Assembly (NCBI GenBank): GCA_963766375.1
Contig: CAVXZG010000003.1
Location: forward strand, 1-34,441
Origin: AC-32 sp963766375
GTDB taxonomy: Bacteria; Actinomycetota; Thermoleophilia; Gaiellales; Gaiellaceae
Direction: 5' to 3'
DNA length: 34,441 nt
The translations under genes and the position numbers were made by a program. Under the pieces are notes generated by a model. That model was not told the origin of the DNA and made no database searches. It worked only from the letters and a program-made list of their open reading frames with translations. Positions 1-7,911 of the stretch are shown here, piece after piece (position 1 is the first letter of the stretch; every line of letters starts with the position of its first letter).

Positions 1-1
1 A

Positions 2-340
2 GGTATAGAGGCTCAACGCAAGAAACGCATTTACGGGCCTTCCGAAGCGTCGCTGGATCGCCGGTCGCAAGCTCTCGAGGACGAGCCAGCCGTGGAGCGC
101 GAGCGCCGAGCATCGCATTGCGTGGGCCAGAAGGAGCCCACATCGTCGTTGCTCGACGCGCGCAAAGACACGGTCTCCAAGCGTTTCTACGGCCGCACAC
201 GGATGTTCTCGTCAGCGTCGAGCGGAGGGCGTCTGGCGGAGCTGGTTGCAGAGTTCGACCAGCTTCCGCGGTCGGGCGAGACCATGTATGGATTCGCATG
301 TAGCAAGCTGAGAGGCACATGCCTGAGCAACGAGATCTGA
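2..340 (+). CDS. possible 3' end of an unidentified gene (partial, doubtful)
   Basis: A frame is open from the window edge to a TGA at 338-340; the only internal start considered is GTG at 92. The translation is basic and resembles no family I recognise. It overlaps the start of the riboflavin kinase gene by 22 nt. It could be the tail of a gene that begins outside the window or a chance open frame in GC-rich DNA. The competing frame at 118-303 is no more convincing. Confidence 0.2.
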   Translation, partial: GIEAQRKKRIYGPSEASLDRRSQALEDEPAVERERRASHCVGQKEPTSSLLDARKDTVSKRFYGRTRMFSSASSGGRLAELVAEFDQLPRSGETMYGFACSKLRGTCLSNEI

Positions 341-732
341 GCGGCATCGTGCAACCCGGCCGCGGGCTGGGGGCAGGTCTGATGGTGGACGGCGTGGTGA
401 TGGAGAAGCTTCAGGAGCTATCCGGTTTCCCGGTCGTGCCCGGCACCCTCAACGTGCGCCTGCCCGAGCCGCTTGAACGAGGCCCGAGCTGGCGCTACAT
501 GCCTGCCGTGGCGATCTCGCCGGATTGGGAGGCTCGAACCGGCCAGGCGGGGTATTTCCTGGCACCTGTCACGGTTGCGGGGCGCTACCGCGGGCTCGCC
601 TTTCAGGCCGTCGAGCCAGGGAAGCGCGGGTATCCGCCCGACCAGCTCGAGCTGTTCTGCGAGGCGCACCTCCGTGCGGAGCTCGGCCTCGACGACGGCG
701 ACCTTGTTGCGGTCTGGCTGAATGACGGCTGA
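319..732 (+). CDS. ribK: CTP-dependent riboflavin kinase-like protein (archaeal RibK / DUF120 type)
   Basis: This 137-residue protein looks like the archaeal riboflavin kinase that makes FMN from riboflavin using CTP rather than ATP. Seen: the glycine-rich N-terminal motif GIVQPGRGLGAG (residues 9-20), the family hallmark PGTLNVRLPEPL (41-52), and a C-terminal HLRAELGLDDGDLVAVW (117-133), which matches the usual 'LR..LGL.DGD.V.V' ending. The length is close to that of the archaeal enzymes. Most bacteria instead use the bifunctional RibF, so this gene is unexpected here. The next gene downstream encodes a flavin-dependent oxidoreductase, but more than 300 bp separate them, so an operon is not shown. 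Activity, and whether CTP is the donor, is inferred from family membership. The ATG at 319 was chosen because it gives the full domain; no strong ribosome-binding site is visible. Confidence 0.72.
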   Translation: MPEQRDLSGIVQPGRGLGAGLMVDGVVMEKLQELSGFPVVPGTLNVRLPEPLERGPSWRYMPAVAISPDWEARTGQAGYFLAPVTVAGRYRGLAFQAVEPGKRGYPPDQLELFCEAHLRAELGLDDGDLVAVWLNDG

Positions 733-1061
733 TTTGCACTGCTTGTCCGCCCGAGAGGTCAGCTTACGCCCGCGTTTCGTGTGCGCTTCACTCCCAGGCT
801 CTTGATGAACCCGTTGCGCGCCGACTCTCGTGACTGGCGATGTCCGAGAGCCCGACTTCGACCGCGCAGCGAACGTGAACACGAGCGGTGGCCCGGCCGT
901 CCATCCGGAGGTGCTGGCCGGGCTCTCGAGTTCGCTGAGTTCAACTTGGCTCGGGCTCCCTGCCTGTGGTACGACGAGTGAACTGCGCGCTTACCGGGAC
1001 TGCCGTGAAATAGGGTCGGCTTTGCTCGAGCGATTACTCCTCCTCCGCGATGGAGTCTTTA
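733..1061. other. intergenic stretch, nothing recognised
   Basis: Between the riboflavin kinase stop and the oxidoreductase start I see no convincing gene, RNA or hairpin. Open frames on both strands give low-complexity Arg/Pro/Ser-rich translations typical of shadow frames. No promoter could be called with confidence. Confidence 0.5.
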
Positions 1062-2414
1062 ATGTCGATGGCTGACCCTCCAGGCGAGCTCCGTGATTCC
1101 TTGACAGGCGACGTGCTGGTCGAAGGCGACCGCGAATACGAGCGGGCACGACTCTGCTTCAACCTGCTGATCGATCGCCGCCCGGCCGCGATTGCCCGCT
1201 GCGTCGATGCGAACGACGTGGCGGCGGCGCTCGCCTTCGGGCAGGCCCGGGGTCTCGAGATCGCGGTCCGGGGCGGAGGCCACAACCCCGCCGGCCACTG
1301 TGCGGTCGACGACGGCTTGGTGATCGACCTCTCGCGCATGCGGGACGTCCGGGTCGATCCCGAGAAGCAGGTTGCGATCTCCCAGGGCGGCGCCACCTGG
1401 CTGGACTTCGACGCCGCGACTCAGGCCCACGGCCTGGTGACGCCCGGCGGCGTAGTCGGCTCAACCGGCGTCATGGGTCTCACCCTCGGAGGTGGGATCG
1501 GCCACCTCACCGCCCAGTACGGGCTCACCTGCGACAACCTGTATGCCGCCGAGCTGGTCACCCCGTCCGGGGAGATCGTTCGCGCGAGCGAGGACGAGAA
1601 TCCCGACCTGCTCTGGGGGCTTCGCGGAGGCGGCGGGAACTTCGGCGTGGTCACGCTCGCCGATTTCCGGCTTCACCCGCTCGAGCGTGTTGTCGGTGGG
1701 CGCCTCGAGTACGAGGGTGAGGGCGTCGCCAAGGCGCTCCGTCTCTTTCGCGATCTCAGCACCGACGGCCCTCGCGAGCTCACCATCCAGGCACAACTGA
1801 CCGCGGACGGGTCGGTCGCCCCGAAGCTCCTCATCGTTCCTTGCTACACCGGTGAGGACGAGGATCCGGATGCCCTCCGCCCGCTCCGCGTGGTCCCCGG
1901 TCTCGTCAGCGACAACGTCCGCCGCCAGGGCTTTCTCGAGCAGCAGCGCATCTTCGATCCCGGCTACGGCGTCGACCGCAACTACTGGAAGGGTCACTTC
2001 GTCGGCGAGCTTCCGGACGAGCTGATCGACGCGCTGCTCGACCGCATCACCGTGCTCAGCCGTCCTCCCGGCGGAGTCTTGATCGAGTCGCTCCACGGCG
2101 GGGCCAAAGACGTCGACCCGGCAAGCGCCGCCCTCGGCTATCGCGACGCCGCCTTCAACGTCAGCGCGATGGCAAGCTGGATCGATCCGGGCCAGGACGA
2201 GGAGAGCATCGCCTGGGCGCGTGAGACGGCGGCCGCGATCGAGCCATGGTCGGTCAGCGGCGGCTACGCCAACTACATGCAGGCGGACGAACCTATCGAC
2301 CGCGTCCGCGCCGCCTTCGGCGGTGATTCATTCGCGCGCCTCCAGGCTCTGAAGTCGCGCTACGACCAGGACAACGTCCTCCACCGCAACCAGAACATTC
2401 CGCCAGCGGGATAG
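1062..2414 (+). CDS. FAD-binding oxidoreductase, berberine bridge enzyme (BBE) family
   Basis: About 450 residues. It has an N-terminal PCMH-type FAD-binding domain (FAD_binding_4) and a C-terminal BBE domain. Seen: VRGGGHNPAGH near residues 69-79, whose His74 aligns with the histidine that binds FAD covalently. The motif GGVVGSTGVMGLTLGGGIG has Val where bicovalent members have the second FAD-linking Cys, so one covalent bond is predicted. LLWGLRGGGGNFGVVT follows. The C-terminus YANYMQADEP...LHRNQNIPP is typical of the BBE domain. Such enzymes oxidise sugars, alcohols or aromatic secondary metabolites; the substrate cannot be read from the sequence. There is no signal peptide, so it is probably cytoplasmic. 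ATG 1062 was preferred to ATG 1050 because GGAG lies six bases ahead of it. Confidence 0.88.
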   Translation: MSMADPPGELRDSLTGDVLVEGDREYERARLCFNLLIDRRPAAIARCVDANDVAAALAFGQARGLEIAVRGGGHNPAGHCAVDDGLVIDLSRMRDVRVDPEKQVAISQGGATWLDFDAATQAHGLVTPGGVVGSTGVMGLTLGGGIGHLTAQYGLTCDNLYAAELVTPSGEIVRASEDENPDLLWGLRGGGGNFGVVTLADFRLHPLERVVGGRLEYEGEGVAKALRLFRDLSTDGPRELTIQAQLTADGSVAPKLLIVPCYTGEDEDPDALRPLRVVPGLVSDNVRRQGFLEQQRIFDPGYGVDRNYWKGHFVGELPDELIDALLDRITVLSRPPGGVLIESLHGGAKDVDPASAALGYRDAAFNVSAMASWIDPGQDEESIAWARETAAAIEPWSVSGGYANYMQADEPIDRVRAAFGGDSFARLQALKSRYDQDNVLHRNQNIPPAG

Positions 2415-2727
2415 CTTCTCGGTGTATTTGCGGGGGCAAGCGGAGGCTGCCGGGGCCTTTCGGCGGGATATCCACGCGATGTCGCGTTGTCCTCGCAGCG
2501 AACGCCTGATGCGTACGCCTTGACACGTGCCGGCGAAGGTGATCCTTCAAACGCACCCAAAGTTGCGACCTGGGGTCGGCCAAGCATCACGAGACGTCCT
2601 TGGAGTCGAGCAGCCCGGCGGCCCGCGCCTCGCGCGGTATCGCGCGGGACATCTCGGACCTCTAGGGACATTCCCGCGCACTCGCGCATCCGAACGCCGC
2701 CTCGTTTGCGCGTAGATTGATCTTGCC
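2415..2727. other. intergenic stretch, nothing recognised
   Basis: No gene, RNA gene or clear hairpin was recognised. TAGATT at 2713-2718 sits just ahead of the methyltransferase remnant and could be its old -10 element, but no matching -35 element was found. Confidence 0.4.
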
Positions 2728-2832
2728 ATGTCGAGCTGGTACGACGCCTGGGCGGACCGATACGGGGACTGGTCCACTAGCAACACTGCTGACGTCCCGT
2801 CGCGATCGAGGCAATCAGGCACCAATGCATAG
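2728..2832 (+). pseudogene. 5' remnant of a class I SAM-dependent methyltransferase gene
   Basis: A 34-codon frame starts at ATG 2728. Its first 22 or so residues (MSSWYDAWADRYGDWST, then TADVP a little further on) resemble the N-terminus of actinobacterial SAM methyltransferases, in which a WYD..A..YD.WS segment is followed by a T.DV.FY helix. The resemblance stops after ADVP; the frame then runs into unrelated residues and a TAG. No SAM-binding glycine motif appears in any frame downstream before the cupin gene. I read this as the stub of a gene whose body was deleted. It is short, so chance similarity cannot be excluded. Confidence 0.45.
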
Positions 2833-2909
2833 GGACCTCGCGAGGGGGAGACGTGCGTCGGGATGCCGTAGGGTCTCCGCACTGTCGTTTCTCGACTCAG
2901 GAGGGCACT

Positions 2910-3323
2910 GTGGCATTGACCACGATTGATCTGGGCTCGCTCGAACTCGTCGAGATCTGGTCGAAGGCCGACGACAGCGAACGCGTTAGCTTCACCTTCC
3001 CGATCAGCGCCGAGACCGGTGCGCCGGCATCGTCCGTGGCGTACGCCGAGATCGCTCCCGGCGGCGGCATCCCCTGGCACTTCGACAGCGCAAACGAGTG
3101 CGACCTCATTCTGGAGGGGGAGCTTGAATACGAACTCGAGGACGGGGCGAACACGATCGGGCCGGGCGTACTGATCCAGATCCCCGCCGAAACCAAGCAC
3201 CGGGTCTTGAATCGGAGTGGTTCCCCGACCCGCGTTGTCTTCTTTTTCGATGGTGCTCGAGACATCGTCACGTTCGACGAGCCACTTATGCCGATGGACG
3301 CGGCCGTGTTAGGCGGGGACTGA
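2910..3323 (+). CDS. small single-domain cupin protein
   Basis: A 137-residue protein with one cupin beta-barrel. Motif 1 is recognisable around WHFDSANECDLILEGELEYE, with HFD in place of the usual HxH. Motif 2 is GPGVLIQIPAETKHRVLNRSG. The remaining His and Glu residues could bind a metal, but the set is incomplete compared with classical metal cupins. GTG 2910 was chosen because AGGAGGG lies directly upstream at good spacing; an earlier in-frame start at 2853 has no such site and would add residues unlike a cupin. Cupins of this size may be enzymes, epimerases or ligand sensors, so no function is assigned. The gene stands alone, ahead of a tRNA on the other strand. Confidence 0.8.
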   Translation: MALTTIDLGSLELVEIWSKADDSERVSFTFPISAETGAPASSVAYAEIAPGGGIPWHFDSANECDLILEGELEYELEDGANTIGPGVLIQIPAETKHRVLNRSGSPTRVVFFFDGARDIVTFDEPLMPMDAAVLGGD

Positions 3324-3454
3324 GGCAATCGTCCGCTCGCCCCGACATAAGCGAAGACCGGAGGGCTCCATAAACGGCTCCATACCCACCGCACGCTGGA
3401 GCGTAATGCAACCGCATCCGAAAGAGAAAACCTCGCTATGCAGGGCTTTTGCAG

Positions 3455-3527
3455 AGCCCTCTGACGGACTCGAACCGTCGACCCCCTCCTTACCATGGAG
3501 GTGCTCTACCAACTGAGCTAAGAGGGC
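3455..3527 (-). tRNA. tRNA-Thr(GGT)
   Basis: Read on the minus strand, this 73-nt sequence folds as a complete cloverleaf. The acceptor stem pairs GCCCTCT with AGAGGGC. The D arm contains AGCTCAGTTGGTAGAGC. The anticodon stem CCTCC/GGAGG carries loop ATGGTAA (anticodon GGT), and the T loop is TTCGAGT. The discriminator base is U, and the CCA end is not encoded. Confidence 0.95.
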
Positions 3528-3592
3528 GCTCCGGCCATTCTAGGGGCGGTCCGCGGCGCTGGTTTCTCGCGAGACTCCTGCTCCGTGACTTT

Positions 3593-4903
3593 TCAGGCAG
3601 GAGGGACGGTAAAGAGCCTCCACTCGCCCGGTACGCCCTTCAACTCGTGTACTCCTTGTTCCTGGAACTCGATTCCCGAGCCTGCGACCAGGTCTTTGAC
3701 GGTTCCAGACACGAGAACCTCGCCGGGGGCGGCGGCAGCGGCTACGCGAGCTCCGATGTTGACGGCGATCCCCGTCACTTTCCCGTCCTGCAGCTCGCAC
3801 TCGCCCGTGTGAACGCCGGCGCGGACCGTGAGGTCGAGCTCGCCGACCGCGCCGACGATTGCGCGGGCGCAGGAGATCGCCCGCGCCGGGCCATCGAAGA
3901 TTGCAAAGAAGCCGTCACCCGCCGTGTCGAGCTCTTCGCCGCGAAAGCGCGCCAGCTCGCGCCGGACGAGGATGTGGTGATCCTGCAAGAGGTCGCGCCA
4001 CGCTCGGTCGCCGAGCGCCGCCGCCCGCTCCGTCGAGCCGACGATGTCGGTGAACATGACCGTTGCCAGGACGGTGTCGGGCACCGGCTCAGGTCCCATG
4101 CCTGAGACGAAGGCCTCGACCTCTCGCGTCATGTCTTCGAAGACGGTGAAGCCCTTGCCCTCGATCTTGAGCGCGCGCGCGTCGTTGATCCGCCGCGCGA
4201 GGTCGAGCATTTGGTCGCGTAGCGGGTGGCCGTAGAGGACGAGCGTCGGCACGCGAATCGTCGGCAGCATCTCGCGCAGGTCAGTCTCGCCGTACACGCG
4301 ATAGAACGTCAGCGCCGCCCCCGGGCTTGCGCAGAACCGCTGGCAGGTCACAAACCAATCGATGAACTCGTCGTCTGCGGCGGGATCGATTTCTCGCGCC
4401 TGAGCCTCGAAGTACTCCCGCGCCCCCCACCGTTCCCGGATGGCCCGCAACTGCTCCCGCCACTCGTCCTCGTGCATTCCGTACGGGTAATCCTCAGCGC
4501 TGACGGCGCGGGCCGGCGTGTTGACGAGGACGAGCGCCTCCGTGCGCTCGGGGTACGTCGCCGCGAAGAGCGCGCACGTCTGCCCACCTTCGCCCATCCC
4601 GACGAGCGTCGCCCGATCGGCTCCCACGGCGTCGAGGACTGCGCGAATGTCGTCCATCCTCGTCTCGATCGGCCCGAGATCGCGTGGCCGATCCGAGAGA
4701 CCCGTCCCTCGCTTGTCGAACATGATCAAGCGAGAGAAAGAGGCGAATCGGCTGTACATCCCGCGCCAGTCCGAGTTGGACCACGGGAAGACGAGATTGC
4801 TGAACATCGGCACGAGGACGAGATCGCGCGGCCCGTCCCCGAACGTCTGGTAGGCGATCGCAACATCGCCGCTTCGCGTGTACTCGATTTCGGGAACTTC
4901 CAC
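3593..4903 (-). CDS. class III adenylate/guanylate cyclase-like protein with a degenerate N-terminal alpha/beta-hydrolase domain
   Basis: A 436-residue fusion protein. Residues 1-265 form an alpha/beta-hydrolase fold (oxyanion region, FDKRGTGLSDRP near 62-73), but the nucleophile elbow reads GMGEGG (102-107) with Gly104 where Ser should be. The C-terminal 'G.DH' region reads GKGFTVFED, so the catalytic His is also missing; the domain is probably a sensor rather than an enzyme. Residues 276-433 are a class III cyclase catalytic domain. It has FTDIVGST with metal-binding Asp286, DTAGDGFF with second metal Asp330, and VNIGARV with Asn382 and Arg386, the transition-state residues. Asp326 replaces the usual adenine-selecting Lys, so nucleotide choice is uncertain. 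Similar hydrolase-cyclase fusions are common in actinobacteria. The gene is monocistronic, between two tRNA genes on the same strand. Confidence 0.88.
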   Translation of the reverse strand: MEVPEIEYTRSGDVAIAYQTFGDGPRDLVLVPMFSNLVFPWSNSDWRGMYSRFASFSRLIMFDKRGTGLSDRPRDLGPIETRMDDIRAVLDAVGADRATLVGMGEGGQTCALFAATYPERTEALVLVNTPARAVSAEDYPYGMHEDEWREQLRAIRERWGAREYFEAQAREIDPAADDEFIDWFVTCQRFCASPGAALTFYRVYGETDLREMLPTIRVPTLVLYGHPLRDQMLDLARRINDARALKIEGKGFTVFEDMTREVEAFVSGMGPEPVPDTVLATVMFTDIVGSTERAAALGDRAWRDLLQDHHILVRRELARFRGEELDTAGDGFFAIFDGPARAISCARAIVGAVGELDLTVRAGVHTGECELQDGKVTGIAVNIGARVAAAAAPGEVLVSGTVKDLVAGSGIEFQEQGVHELKGVPGEWRLFTVPPA

Positions 4904-4943
4904 GCTGAAAGTGTCCCACCTCAGACTGATGGCCGGTTACAGG

Positions 4944-5025
4944 TGGGGGCGGGAGGATTCGAACCTCCGTAGGCTGAGCCGACGGGTTTACAGCCCGTTC
5001 CCTTTGGCCACTCGGGCACACCCCC
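4944..5025 (-). tRNA. tRNA-Tyr(GTA)
   Basis: On the minus strand this 82-nt class II tRNA has acceptor strands GGGGGTG and CGCCCCC. The anticodon stem ACGGG/CCCGT carries loop CTGTAAA (anticodon GTA). It also has the long variable arm expected of tRNA-Tyr and a T arm GGAGG-TTCGAAT-CCTCC. The discriminator is A and no CCA is encoded. Confidence 0.95.
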
Positions 5026-5080
5026 GGGACGGGCCATTGTAGCCGCGCCCGGGTGCCCATCCACGACGTAAGCTGCTCCC

Positions 5081-5935
5081 GTGGCCAGCACGTACGAGGT
5101 CGTCACGGTCAACCGTGCCGGGCGAGAGCACCAGCGGCCCTACACGGCCGAGAGCGAGCTCGCTCCGGGCGCGGTGGTCCGGCTCGACGGGCGGGACTGG
5201 CTCGTCGAGACAGTCGAGGACGGTCGCGTTATCGCCAAGCCGGCGCGCTACCGGCTCACGCTCAGGCACCCGGACGGGCACGAGGAGGTTGGGGCGATGC
5301 GGCGCTACCGGCCCGACGCGCCGCGGGTCGGCCACATGTTCGCCACCGGCCAGGTGAGCTGGCAGGTCGTCGACGAGCGGCTGGAGCGCGACGGCGAAGG
5401 CCCGTATCTCCAGCTCGTGGCCGAGCGAGACTTCGGCGAGGTCGAGGGCCTGCCGAACCACGAGCTCGAGCATGCGGAGGCCCGTGACGAACTCCCCGAG
5501 CCGGCGCAGGCCACGTTCGCCCGCGCCGAGGACGCAGGCCTGGAAGTCGAGCTCGTCGCGCTGGAGCCGGGCGAGGCGCCGGACTGGGCCGAGGCCGAGG
5601 CCTACATCGACGCGCTGATCCTCGAGGAGATCGAGGACGACCTGCTCGAGCAGTGCGGGGTGGACCCGAGCAACGATCCACGCGAGAGCTGGCTCGACAA
5701 GGTGAAGGAGCGTCTCCGCACCGACCTCGAGCGCTTCCGCGGAGACGTCGAAGGCGAGCACGACGAGATCGAGGAGTGGGAGTTCCGCGACGGTCGCATC
5801 TTCGCGTCGGTCGGGAGCTACGAGGACGAGAGCAACCCGGACAGCGGGCACGGCTGGCTCTGCCGGCTCGCCGACGTGGGCGCGCTCGCCGCCGCCGGTT
5901 TCCAGCGCGTCCGAAAGGCCCAGCTCCTGCCGTAG
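5081..5935 (+). CDS. conserved hypothetical protein, acidic, soluble
   Basis: A 284-residue protein starting at GTG 5081. The N-terminal 120 or so residues look like two small beta-rich repeats (segments around AGREHQRPYTAE and GHEEVGAMRRYRPDAPRVGHMF), followed by a strongly acidic, probably helical middle (residues 125-230, rich in Glu/Asp/Leu). The C-terminus is SGHGWLCRLADVGALAAAGFQRVRKAQLLP. No signal peptide, membrane segment or catalytic motif is visible and I do not recognise the family. Strong third-position GC bias and a continuous frame support a real gene. It ends 35 bp before the end of a convergent membrane-protein gene. Confidence 0.7.
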   Translation: MASTYEVVTVNRAGREHQRPYTAESELAPGAVVRLDGRDWLVETVEDGRVIAKPARYRLTLRHPDGHEEVGAMRRYRPDAPRVGHMFATGQVSWQVVDERLERDGEGPYLQLVAERDFGEVEGLPNHELEHAEARDELPEPAQATFARAEDAGLEVELVALEPGEAPDWAEAEAYIDALILEEIEDDLLEQCGVDPSNDPRESWLDKVKERLRTDLERFRGDVEGEHDEIEEWEFRDGRIFASVGSYEDESNPDSGHGWLCRLADVGALAAAGFQRVRKAQLLP

Positions 5936-5941
5936 CTCCCT

Positions 5942-5959
5942 CGCGCGCGCGCGCGCGCG
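5942..5959. repeat. (CG)n dinucleotide run between convergent genes
   Basis: About nine uninterrupted CG dinucleotides, followed by a further GCGCG, lie between the stop codons of two convergent genes. Alternating CG tracts can adopt Z-DNA or self-complementary hairpins; any role as a transcription barrier is speculative. Confidence 0.7.
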
Positions 5960-5970
5960 GGCGCGACTGA

Positions 5971-6675
5971 CTAGGACGGCGCCGGCGCGGGCACAGGGAC
6001 GCCCCGGCCCCGGAGGAGCCGCGCCGTCACGGCCAACGCGACCACGTCGAAGAGGACGTAGCCGCTCATCGCGCCGCTCGGCGGGTTGCCCATCGCAAGC
6101 CCGGTTCCCGGCGCGGTGGCGTGCCATTGCCACAGCCCGATAGCCGTGCCCCAGATCTCGAGGAAGAGCACGACCACGAAGACCCCCGCGTAGATCGCCG
6201 GAGCGCGGCCGCGCAGGAGGAAGAAGAGGAAGAGCGCCACGCCGATCGCGCCGCCCACGTCGAGTCGGGGAAGCACGAAGAGCCCGGCGATCGCCCAGGC
6301 GGCCGCGCAGCACGCGACGGCGCCGACGAAGAGCTGCGTCCGGGCACGGACGAACGCCGTCTGGCTCAGGCTGATCCCGCCCAGGTAGACGAGCCCGTGG
6401 CCGGGCGGCACGAACAGCGGCAGGTTGTGCAGCCGGTACGTGTAGACGCCCCAGAGGATCGACCCGACCACCTCCATCCCCGTAGCGACGACCACGACGA
6501 GCAGCGTCTGCAGGCGTCGTTCGGTGGACAGCGGCCGGAGCGCCGCGAGCAGGACCGCCCACGTCACGCCCCCGAGAATGAGCTGCCCGTGCAGGCCTAC
6601 GCTGCGGTCGGTCAGGCCGAGCGCGACGAAGAAGAGGATCACCCCGAGCGTGAAGAGCGCCGGACGGTTACGCAC
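5971..6675 (-). CDS. multi-pass membrane protein of unknown function
   Basis: About 234 residues with seven or eight hydrophobic helices (for example LFTLGVILFFVALGL, LQTLLVVVVATGMEVVG, LFVGAVACCAAAWAIAGLFV, YAGVFVVVLFLEIWGTAIGL). Conserved-looking loops include YTYRLHNLPLFVPPGHGLVY and WQWHATAPGTGLAMGNPPSG. The frame stays open far upstream, antisense to pilT1, but that part is a shadow. GTG 6675 is taken as start because it precedes the first helix and has GGGAG nearby; GTG 6723 is an alternative. The gene is divergent from pilT1, and their starts are only about 55 bp apart. The aromatic and Pro/Gly/His-rich loops suggest an integral-membrane enzyme or pigment/lipid-related protein, but I cannot name it. 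Confidence 0.7.
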   Translation of the reverse strand: MRNRPALFTLGVILFFVALGLTDRSVGLHGQLILGGVTWAVLLAALRPLSTERRLQTLLVVVVATGMEVVGSILWGVYTYRLHNLPLFVPPGHGLVYLGGISLSQTAFVRARTQLFVGAVACCAAAWAIAGLFVLPRLDVGGAIGVALFLFFLLRGRAPAIYAGVFVVVLFLEIWGTAIGLWQWHATAPGTGLAMGNPPSGAMSGYVLFDVVALAVTARLLRGRGVPVPAPAPS

Positions 6676-6694
6676 TGCTCCCGATTCTGACGAT

Positions 6695-6722
6695 TCAAGC
6701 GGCGCGGCGTCCGTGCCGATCA
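6695..6722 (+). promoter_or_regulatory. sigma-28-like promoter of the pilT1 operon
   Basis: TCAA at 6695-6698, 16 nt, then GCCGATCA at 6715-6722. The layout is the same as at six other pilus transcription units in this window. The GTG start of pilT1 lies 7 nt after the -10 element, so the mRNA is predicted to be leaderless or nearly so. Confidence 0.6.
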
Positions 6723-6729
6723 CCTCCCC

Positions 6730-7911
6730 GTGGACCTGAATGCGGTACTGGCGCACGCCGTCGAGCTTGGCGCGAGCGATATCCATCTGAAAGTCGGCCA
6801 ACCGCCCGTGGTGCGGCGGGACGGCGAGCTCGGCCTGCTCCCGGACCACGCGCCCCTGTACGACAGCGACCTCGAGGCGGCGCTTGCGCTCGTCGCGGAT
6901 CTCTCGCCCGCCAAGCTTTCCGTCTTTTACGAGACCGGCGAGCTCGACATCGCCTACGCGACGGAGGGCCTGCCACGCTTTCGCGTCAACGGGTTCCGCC
7001 AGCGCGGGTCGATCTCGTTCGCCTTCCGCGTGATCCCGAACCACGTGCCCAGCTTCGAGGAGCTGCGGCTTCCGCAGGGCGTTCGCCGCCTCGCCGAGGA
7101 GCACCGCGGGCTCGTCCTCTGCACCGGCGCGACCGGCTCGGGCAAGACGACCACGCTCGCGACCGTCATCGACCACATCAATCGCACCCGCCGGATGCAC
7201 ATCGTGACGGTCGAGGACCCGATCGAGATCCTGCACGACGACCAGGGCTGCATCGTGAACCAGCGCGAGGTCGGGCTCGACACCGACTCGTTCCTCGCAG
7301 CGATCCGGCGCGTCCTGCGCCAGGACCCCGACGTGATCCTGATCGGCGAGCTTCGTGACGCCGAGACCGCCGAGACCGCGCTGAAGGCCGCCGAATCCGG
7401 CCACCTCGTCTTCTCGACGATGCACACGATCGACGCCGGCGAGACGATCGGCCGGATGATCGAGTTCTTCCCCGCGGTCAAGCAGGACCAGATCCGCTCG
7501 ATCCTCGCGGGGGTGTTGCGCGGCGTGATCAGCCAGCGGCTGCTGCCTCGCAAGGAAGGCGGTGGCCGCGTCGCCGCCGTCGAGGTGATGGTCAACAACG
7601 CGCGCATCTCCGACCTGATCCGCGATCAGAAGCCGGAGGAGATCACGGACGCGATCGCGGAGGGCCAGTTCTTCGACATGCAGACGTTCAGCCAGGCGCT
7701 GATCGAGCTCGTGCTCGCCGGCGAGGTCGACCGCGAGGTCGCGGCCAACGCCTCGACGAACCGACACGACTTCCTCGTCGCGCTCGAGCAGGCGCTGAAG
7801 CGCCAGGCGGCAGGAGTCGAAACCGACCGGCCGGTTTCCGAGATGGAGCCGCAGGTCGAGCCGGGCGAAGAGCCCATGCCCGGGCTGCGCATCGCCGGCC
7901 AGGACGGATGA
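6730..7911 (+). CDS. pilT: type IV pilus twitching ATPase PilT (copy 1)
   Basis: A 393-residue hexameric ATPase of the PilT/VirB11 family, which powers pilus retraction at the cytoplasmic side of PilC. Seen: an N-terminal PAS-like domain beginning ASDIHLKVGQPPVVRRDGEL; Walker A GATGSGKT (residues 133-140); the Asp box HIVTVEDPIE; Walker B and following region RQDPDVILIGELRD; and the His box SGHLVFSTMHT. The tetracysteine zinc motif of PilB is absent, as expected for PilT. The C-terminal tail after residue 370 is variable. GTG 6730 is used because it lies 7 nt after a sigma-28-like -10 box and no Shine-Dalgarno site is present. The stop overlaps the start of the wall hydrolase gene by 4 nt (ATGA), which points to co-transcription and translational coupling. 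A second PilT lies at 19244. Confidence 0.93.
   Translation: MDLNAVLAHAVELGASDIHLKVGQPPVVRRDGELGLLPDHAPLYDSDLEAALALVADLSPAKLSVFYETGELDIAYATEGLPRFRVNGFRQRGSISFAFRVIPNHVPSFEELRLPQGVRRLAEEHRGLVLCTGATGSGKTTTLATVIDHINRTRRMHIVTVEDPIEILHDDQGCIVNQREVGLDTDSFLAAIRRVLRQDPDVILIGELRDAETAETALKAAESGHLVFSTMHTIDAGETIGRMIEFFPAVKQDQIRSILAGVLRGVISQRLLPRKEGGGRVAAVEVMVNNARISDLIRDQKPEEITDAIAEGQFFDMQTFSQALIELVLAGEVDREVAANASTNRHDFLVALEQALKRQAAGVETDRPVSEMEPQVEPGEEPMPGLRIAGQDG

Noticed and set aside
3364..3384. Two direct copies of GGCTCCATA, 12 bp apart, near the cupin gene end
   Set aside because: Too short and with no second context to assign a role; probably chance.
5971..7767. 598-codon open frame on the minus strand across pilT1
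   Set aside because: Only the last 234 codons look like a protein (membrane helices). The rest mirrors pilT1 codons and is a GC-bias shadow.
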